The notes under the pieces were generated by a model. The model ran no database searches, was not told the DNA's origin, and worked only from the letters and a program-made list of their open reading frames with translations. From NCBI GenBank assembly GCA_037179335.1, contig JAKZHN010000011.1, positions 898,428-962,427 on the forward strand: a DNA stretch of 64,000 nt, read 5' to 3'. Below, piece after piece: positions 57,961-64,000 of this stretch (position 1 is its first letter; each line of letters opens with the position of its first letter). Origin of the DNA: Cyclaneusma minus (taxonomy: Eukaryota; Ascomycota; Leotiomycetes; Marthamycetales; Marthamycetaceae). Both the position numbers and the translations under genes were made by a program.

Positions 57961-60052
57961 TCAATCGCTCAGATCCTTCTTCACCACCGGTGTCCTCAAC
58001 GGCGTCTCCGACGTTCCTTCTCCGCTCGGACTATTTGCAAGCTCATCTGGAGCTGGCAGCACGTCGCCATCCGCTGTCACAAAGCTCCGCGACTGTTGCC
58101 GAGTTCTTTTCGCCCACGAAATGTTGTCTTCCACTTCGGTATCAATGTCCGCCTCGCCCTCTGTTTCTCCTCCAGTCTCCTCTCCACCACTGACGCCCAT
58201 GCCGTCCTTCAACCGCGCTTCCCTCACTGCGTCTTCGCGCATTTTATTGATCTTGATGTAATTGTATGCTCCGATGGCCAGAATAGTGACGCACAATCCT
58301 GACACATTGATTGGCGTCAGGGGATCGTGAAACACCAATCCAGCAGCCGAAATAGTCACCACCTCTTTAAAGATCCCGCAAATGCTCAACGTAACCACAG
58401 ACGTACGTTTCAGCAGCGCAAACTCGCTGACCGTCATCATAAACGCCAGCACGCCCGGAAACAATATAATGACCGGCGCCATGAGCACGCCTCTCTCGGC
58501 AGACAATTTGCTGCATGCTGCTAGCACTGCGGAAATCCCTTCTACCGGGACGGCAATGATTAGGAGCGAGAGGAACATGATGGGAGCGAGATAGAATATG
58601 GATGAGAAGGGGTTGGAGGTTGCGGGGTTGCGTAGTAGGAGGATTTGCGTGAGGGCCCAGCGGAAGCCGGAGAAGAAGGCGGCGGATATGACGAGCAGGA
58701 AGCCAAGAGGCTTGAAGTCGATTTCGCCGGCGACCATCATTAGGACGCCGAGGGTCATGGTTAGGATTATGGCTATGAGGCGGAGGGAGGGGGTTTCGAG
58801 GCGGAAGAGGAAGGCGAAGATGAGGACGAAGCCTAAGGAGGAGGATTTACACATTGCTGGGAGGGTGGTTAGCTTGCTTCTGCTTGAATATGGTGAAATG
58901 CTGGTGGAGAAAGGTAGCCGAGTGGATGGTTGGAGACATACTGTAGAATGTTAAGGTAATGAATTTTAGGGACATATTCCCTAGACCAATGTCCAGGCCT
59001 GTAGCCATACCGCAAGGGCCAATGCGCGTGAAATAGAACATCTTTGTCATAAGGGGCTTTTTGCTTTCGGCAAGGTGGTGATCGGGGTCATTGGTAGATA
59101 CTTGGGAATATTGGTGGGGGTTCGAAAGCGAGTCATATCGCGGACGGAATCGTGGCATAAAATAGAGGACGAGGGCGGAAAGGGAGAATTGTACGAGCAT
59201 GTGGATGCAGGTTGTGAATAAGGGGAAGTGGAAGTCGAGATGCTCTGGCGAGAACATCCATTTGTTATACTGAAGACGGAACGTTAGCTCGGGTCATACT
59301 GAATAGGTGAAATGGCAGCGCAAATCCGGGAAACAACTTACTATGGATATCGATAATGAAAACAGATACCAGCACCCGACTAATATTCCGTTGACCAGGC
59401 CTGATCTGAATACACTCTGATCCGCCGCCTTCTTCTCCTCTGCCGTCATCCTTTGACCACTCATGACCCTCTGATCCAGCAGGGTGTTCCGTCTCCTCCT
59501 GCCCTTCTTCTTCTTCCTCTCCTTAGCCGTCAGGCCAGTCTCCTCGTCGTCTTGTAAATCCTCGTCCGACATATCGTCCAATTCTAAATTGTCGGACGTT
59601 GAAAGAGAATCGTCTCCTGAGCCGCCGTCGTGTGCCTTGTGCTTCTCTAGTGTGCCATCTCGTCCGCTTTGTGAAATCGATGGTCGCGACCGCGATTGTT
59701 TTCCAGATGTAGAACGACTCGGAGGTCCCAGGTCTGAACCAGCCGCCATGGTGCTTTTCCTCCGTCGATGCCCTGACGGGGAGGGCTGGACTGGTGCTAT
59801 TCCATCCATCATGGCGAGCTCCTGCTGGTGTGAAGGGCCAGCCGCCTCGCTCACATCTGGACCGCGATCTGACAGCTCGAACCCCTGGTTTTCGATGCGC
59901 GAGCTTTGTTGGCGAGAAGTCGAGGCACCTGGGTGGGAGTTGTCAGGTACTTTGGATGGTAGGAAAGGAGGAAAGGATTCGGATAGGTCTGTCGAGAGGT
60001 CTGGAGGAAGTGCATGAATTGGGGCAGCTGTCGGTCCGGGAGACCTGCCCAT
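57961..60052 (-). CDS. Triose-phosphate/SLC35-family transporter
   Basis: Three exons (60052-59342, 59269-58942, 58856-57961) with introns of 72 and 85 nt give 644 residues. The first about 215 residues are a Ser/Pro/Glu-rich cytosolic extension with a Lys/Arg run (KERKKKKGRRRR). Ten or so membrane helices then carry the nucleotide-sugar/triose-phosphate transporter pattern: YNKWMFS, FPLFTTCIHMLVQF, PCGMATGLDIGLGN, CKSSSLGFVLIFAF, FFSGFRWALTQ, NPFSSIFYLAPIMF and LSICGIFKEVVTI. The acidic and Ser-rich C-terminus ends KKDLSD. It resembles SLC35C2/Ymd8-type Golgi transporters; the substrate is unknown. The long N-terminal extension is unusual against yeast homologues but common in filamentous fungi. 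Confidence 0.92.
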
Positions 60053-61977
60053 GATGGAGTAGTGGAATTGTGTCCGATGTGTAATCTTGTTAGCTTGGCG
60101 GCGCGATCTGATTTGGCGTCGGGATAGGGAGAGTTGTCTGGCCCGGCCTTTGCCCAGAGACGGGGAAGGTCAGTTTCTGGATCACGCTGCTCTTTGGCGG
60201 TGTATGGCGTATCCCTTTTTCAGGGTCGGCAGCTGAATGTTGACTTCGAATAAGGTGAGGCGCTGCGGTGACTGACTGCAGAGTGCCTGCGTTACATGTT
60301 CCGAGAGCCGCTTTTCCGCTGTCGTGTGCGCTTTCGTGTACATTCCCAAAGCAGCTATATTGTACGAAATTATGCACATACAACTCGTCAAGAGCTTATT
60401 AAAACGCTATTTTTCTTCAAATGCTATTAAAGAAACACGTATCGCATGACATGAACGCGTGCTTAAGTCGCATTGATGGCCCCCCTTTGTAGCCAGTCTA
60501 GAACACGCCCTACATGTAGTGGCGGTATAGGGGGTTAAAGAGTGCTTAAAAGACGCCTTGAGCCGCGCTTGAACTCTCTCGGCGAAGGGTGCCCCCCTCC
60601 TTTTAGCTTCCCTCTGGAACACTTAAGCTGTGCGGGACCCTGAGAATGACAACTAGGTATGTTGACGTTGCTCTGCTAAGATACCTAATTATATAAATAC
60701 GACTGCTTTCTGCTTTTTCTACAAAGTTACTTGGGATTTCGATCAGCAGTCATGTTGTCAGCATTAATTATTCGTTCTGGCCGTTCAACTGGGTAATAAT
60801 CTTCAGCATGGATAATGCAGCACCCACTTGGTGATCTCATGGGGATCGGAGCTAACCTCTCCACAGGGCTGCCATCGCGACGTCTACAGACGTCATACCC
60901 ACGGGAAGGCAGCTGGGATTCACGGCATGAAGTCATAAATCCAGCCTGTTCTTCAGCCCGGTTTTGAAATGCTCAAGCTGCAGATGCCAGATGTGCCTGA
61001 GATCTATTGGTGTCAGGGTGAGGTATATTATTAGATCCAAGCAGTCCTTCTAGAGTTTGGCCAGAAGCATCACAGTTGAGCTTGAGTGTACACATGTAAC
61101 ACTATCGTTTCGACGATTGGACGAAAATACATGGAAGTCTAAAGCTTGAGACGGCTTTGACATGCTTGAACATCTTTCGGATTGCAGGGGACATGTATCT
61201 GCTTGGCTTCAAATACATGTACCTCTTGCTCCCAGCGGCGAAGCTCACGTCGGAGCTGGCGGAGTTAAGAAACAAGCCCAGATCTGTCGAATTGCTTCGT
61301 GCCATGAGGTGCTTTTGAATTATTGGCACCACCTGGCTAGAATGAGTATCTACAGCTTTCGCTTTCCAGACATGTTATTACCACTCAGACTTGATCAGAT
61401 AATCATCGCGTGGGAATATGCGGACTCGTCGAGATGTTTGAGGAGACTTGGGAACATCGCTTATGTTACCCAGCCAGCACCGGTGACGTCTTTCCATCGG
61501 ACATGTTGATTGATGCTCTCATGAAAGAATTGCAACTACTCCACTGGCATTTTAATATTCGGAACATGGTACATTTCTGTCTTTGCGATTTCTGCGAAAA
61601 TAGACTCATCAAATATTAATAAAATCACTTCCTGTCTTCTGAAGCAATCCGAAGCATCCGCGAGTCAACATCGCAGCTGACAGAAGAAGGCCGAAGCCGT
61701 CCACTCTTCTTTCCTCTTCTCTCCTGCGTGCAACTGCCAAAGCAATTGATCGTCAGGTAGCACGACACTGGCTTATTTAATTCGAGTGCTGCTCTGAGGC
61801 TCCGTCTTTCTTCAACCTCACTTCCTACCACCCTCCTTTGAACTGGCTCTCCAGCACCGCACATCATCCTTCCTGACCATCACCCTCGATAAACTCCATA
61901 CCCGAGCAACATTCCCGGCACTTGATTTCCTCACATCCACCACAACATCACCAGTCACTCGAAGTGATTCCTTCGCC
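60053..61977. other. Intergenic, no supported gene
   Basis: About 1.9 kb between divergent genes. Frames at 60407-60622 (minus), 61102-61332 (minus) and 61162-61509 (plus) lack domains. The final about 150 bp before 61978 are C-rich and lead into the ATG context GCCATGGCT. Confidence 0.45.
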
Positions 61978-64000
61978 ATGGCTTCCCCATCTCGACGTTC
62001 GACCACAGGTATGGCTTCAAGACATGGCGTTGATTCACGTGGTGCTAAAAATGAATTGATAGGCTACCTGCCCATCGAGGACTATGGACTAATCGGGAAC
62101 ATGCGTACCTGCTCGCTGATTGGAATTGATGGAAGCTTGGATTTCATGTGCTGGTCAGTCAGTGTCTTGCATGCGGCCGTCAGCGTTTTCTCATAATTCA
62201 CAGGCCGAACTTTGATTCTCCATCTCTCTTCTGTCGTCTCCTCGACAAAGACAAGGGCGGTCATTTCAGCATCAGCCCGGCTGAAGGCTCGCATTGCACC
62301 ACCAAACAGCAGTATTTGCCGAGCAGCAACATCCTGCAAACCCGCTATCTCAGCGAAGATGGCGTCGTTGAACTCATTGATTTCTTTCCCCGCCCTAGAA
62401 ACTCCCACGAAGTAGTACGAAAGTCGCACAAACAGATGGCGTTCCGTGAGACCATGTTGGTTCAGGATAAGCTGAAGAAGTGGTGCACTCGAAGAGTAGA
62501 ATGCACCAGGGGATCGATGGACCTCAGTAAGCCCTTGTCTGCGCATTAGAAGAATCAAGCTAACTGTACCCTCAGCTGTGGAGGTTTTCCCTGCCTTTGA
62601 CTATGCTCGAGCAGAGCATACAGTCGATTTGCATCTCCCTGAGCTTCATGCCGGTTCTGAGCAAAGCAAAATGGTGACGTTCTCAAGCAAAGATTTGAAA
62701 ATGCAGCTTGATGTTACCATTGACAAGGGCGAAGAGTCGATCGATACCTGTCCAGTCATTGTTTTCTCAAAAGAGAAGCGTGAAAAGATGCTCAGCGAGG
62801 GTATTATAGCCAAGTTCCATCTCGAGGAGGGTCAAGCAGTCTCCTTTGTGCTTCGGGATGATATGTCTGAGCACGCGACTCCAGTTATCACTACAGAGGT
62901 CTTGGACATGCAACAGCACGATACGCAGGCGTATTGGCTCAACTGGATCTCTAAGTGCAAGTACAAGGGCCGCTGGAGAGAAGTTGTGCAACGCAGTTTG
63001 TTCATCTTGAAACTAATGACGTTCGAACCTACCGGGGCCATTGTTGCCGCTCCAACATTCTCTGTTCCAGAGGATATAGGCGGTGTTCGGTGAGTATTAG
63101 CTTATACCCCTGACTGGGTGTTAATTTATACCTTTCATGAGCGCTCACTGGCTGACGTACCGCAGCAACTGGGATTACCGCTACTCCTGGATTCGAGACT
63201 CGTCTTTCACCATCTAGTCAGTATCCCCTTTACCTCCAGTCTGCCGTTTCAAGGGAACATTTTTCTGACTTACTACAGCATTTTCCTCAGAATGGGCTTC
63301 ACCGAGGAGGGTAAGCTATTTCTAAGTCTACAACTGCCATGCAGTTGCATGCCTCTGGTCACTGTCGAAGCTAACGAAATTATAGCAAACGCTTATATGC
63401 ATTTTATGAGCGACCGTCTTCGCTACTCCCGCCTCAAAGACGGAGCTTTGCCCATCATGTTCACGCTGCGCGGCGAGACAGATATCCCCGAAATTGAGCT
63501 CGAGCATCTCGATGGATACAGAGGCTCTAAACCAGTAAACATTGGCAATGCAGCGGCATTCCACCAACAGTTCGATGTCTACGGTGAACTAATGGATGCC
63601 ATCTACCTGTACAACAAGTACGGCCAGCCCATTAGCTGGGACCAATGGGTAGCCGTCCGCGAAGTCGTCGACTACTGCCTCACAATCTGGCGCGACCCTG
63701 ACATGTCCATCTGGGAAGTCCGCAACCAAAAGCAAAACTTTGTCTATTCCAAAGTCATGCTCTGGGTAGCCTTCGACCGGGGTCTCCGCCTGGCCGAAAA
63801 GCGCAACCTCCCCTGTCCCAACCGCGGAGCTTGGCTCGAAGCAAAGGACATCATTTACGAAGAGATTATGAACAAAGGTTACTCCGAGAACATCCAATCC
63901 TTCGTCCAAAGCTACGAATCCGGCGACCTCCTCGATTCCTCTATTCTAATCGCACCACTCGTCTTCTTCATCTCACCCAACGACCCCCGCTTCCTCCACA
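61978..64000 (+). CDS. GH15-like glycoside hydrolase, partial at right edge
   Basis: Exons 61978-62153, 62204-62526, 62576-63089, 63166-63216, 63279-63310 and 63386 onward (cut by the window end) encode the N-terminal about 570 residues. The start MASPSRRSTTGMASRHG leads to YLPIEDYGLIGNMRTCSLIG and GSLDFMCWPNFDSPSLFCRLL, the N-terminal beta-domain of glucoamylase/trehalase-like GH15 proteins. The (alpha/alpha)6 part follows with DYRYSWIRDSSFTIY, LPIMFTLRGE, HLDGYRGSKPVNIGNAA and QQFDVYGELMDA. No signal peptide is seen, so a cytosolic enzyme is inferred. The family hydrolyses alpha-glucosidic bonds (glucan or trehalose); the substrate is open. Catalytic residues of the C-terminal half are partly outside the window. 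Confidence 0.93.

Overview
This window is nuclear DNA of a filamentous ascomycete (Pezizomycotina). The evidence is many short introns (about 47-240 nt, mostly GTATGT/GTAAGT donors with CTAAC-type branch sites), a Zn(2)Cys(6) regulator, cytochrome P450s, an NDR-type kinase, an Fpr3/Fpr4-type FKBP and a tRNA-Asp with a 21-nt intron. A leotiomycete or dothideomycete is plausible, but that is only an impression. Exon structures below were assembled by hand from splice consensus and reading-frame continuity; each spliced total was checked to be a multiple of three.

Left third (1-18 kb) is a dynamic accessory region. It holds four members of one lineage-specific BTB/POZ-like family, with a fifth fragment at 31 kb. 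All four share one short phase-1 intron at the same site. Only the copy at 15.75-17.03 kb looks intact. The others carry an internal deletion (74-843), a frameshift plus an in-frame TGA (2535-3687), and an in-frame TAA (12651-14077). The copies at 12.7-14.1 and 15.8-17.0 kb form a tandem segmental duplication that includes their upstream DNA. Around them lie a CYP58-like P450, an NmrA-type oxidoreductase broken by an in-frame TAG, a 480-bp hAT-like MITE with imperfect 8-bp target duplication, a 226-bp Tc1/mariner-like MITE, a 100-bp inverted duplication of a BTB gene end, and an assembly scar (67 G followed by N).

Middle (18.6-38.5 kb) is ordinary and gene-dense. In order: NDR-like kinase, Fpr3/4-type nucleolar prolyl isomerase, cupin, short-chain dehydrogenase, HNH-nuclease-like gene with a one-base frameshift, BTB fragment, a small KKRK-rich and acidic protein whose start codon is split by an intron, salicylate-hydroxylase-like FAD monooxygenase, tRNA-Asp, DUF202 membrane protein, and a Zn(2)Cys(6) factor.

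Right part: 38.7-45.3 kb has no gene I can support and contains a second 226-bp MITE. Then come a DHA2-type MFS transporter and a P450 ending tail to tail (a possible detoxification or secondary-metabolite pair, with no core synthase in the window), a vezatin/Inp2-like membrane protein, a zinc alcohol dehydrogenase, a triose-phosphate/SLC35-type transporter, and the 5' part of a GH15-like hydrolase cut by the window edge.

The most unusual material is the decaying BTB family with its inverted-duplication hairpin and codon-repeat expansion, and the set of premature stops that all fit C-to-T change at CpA (a RIP-like signature, inferred).
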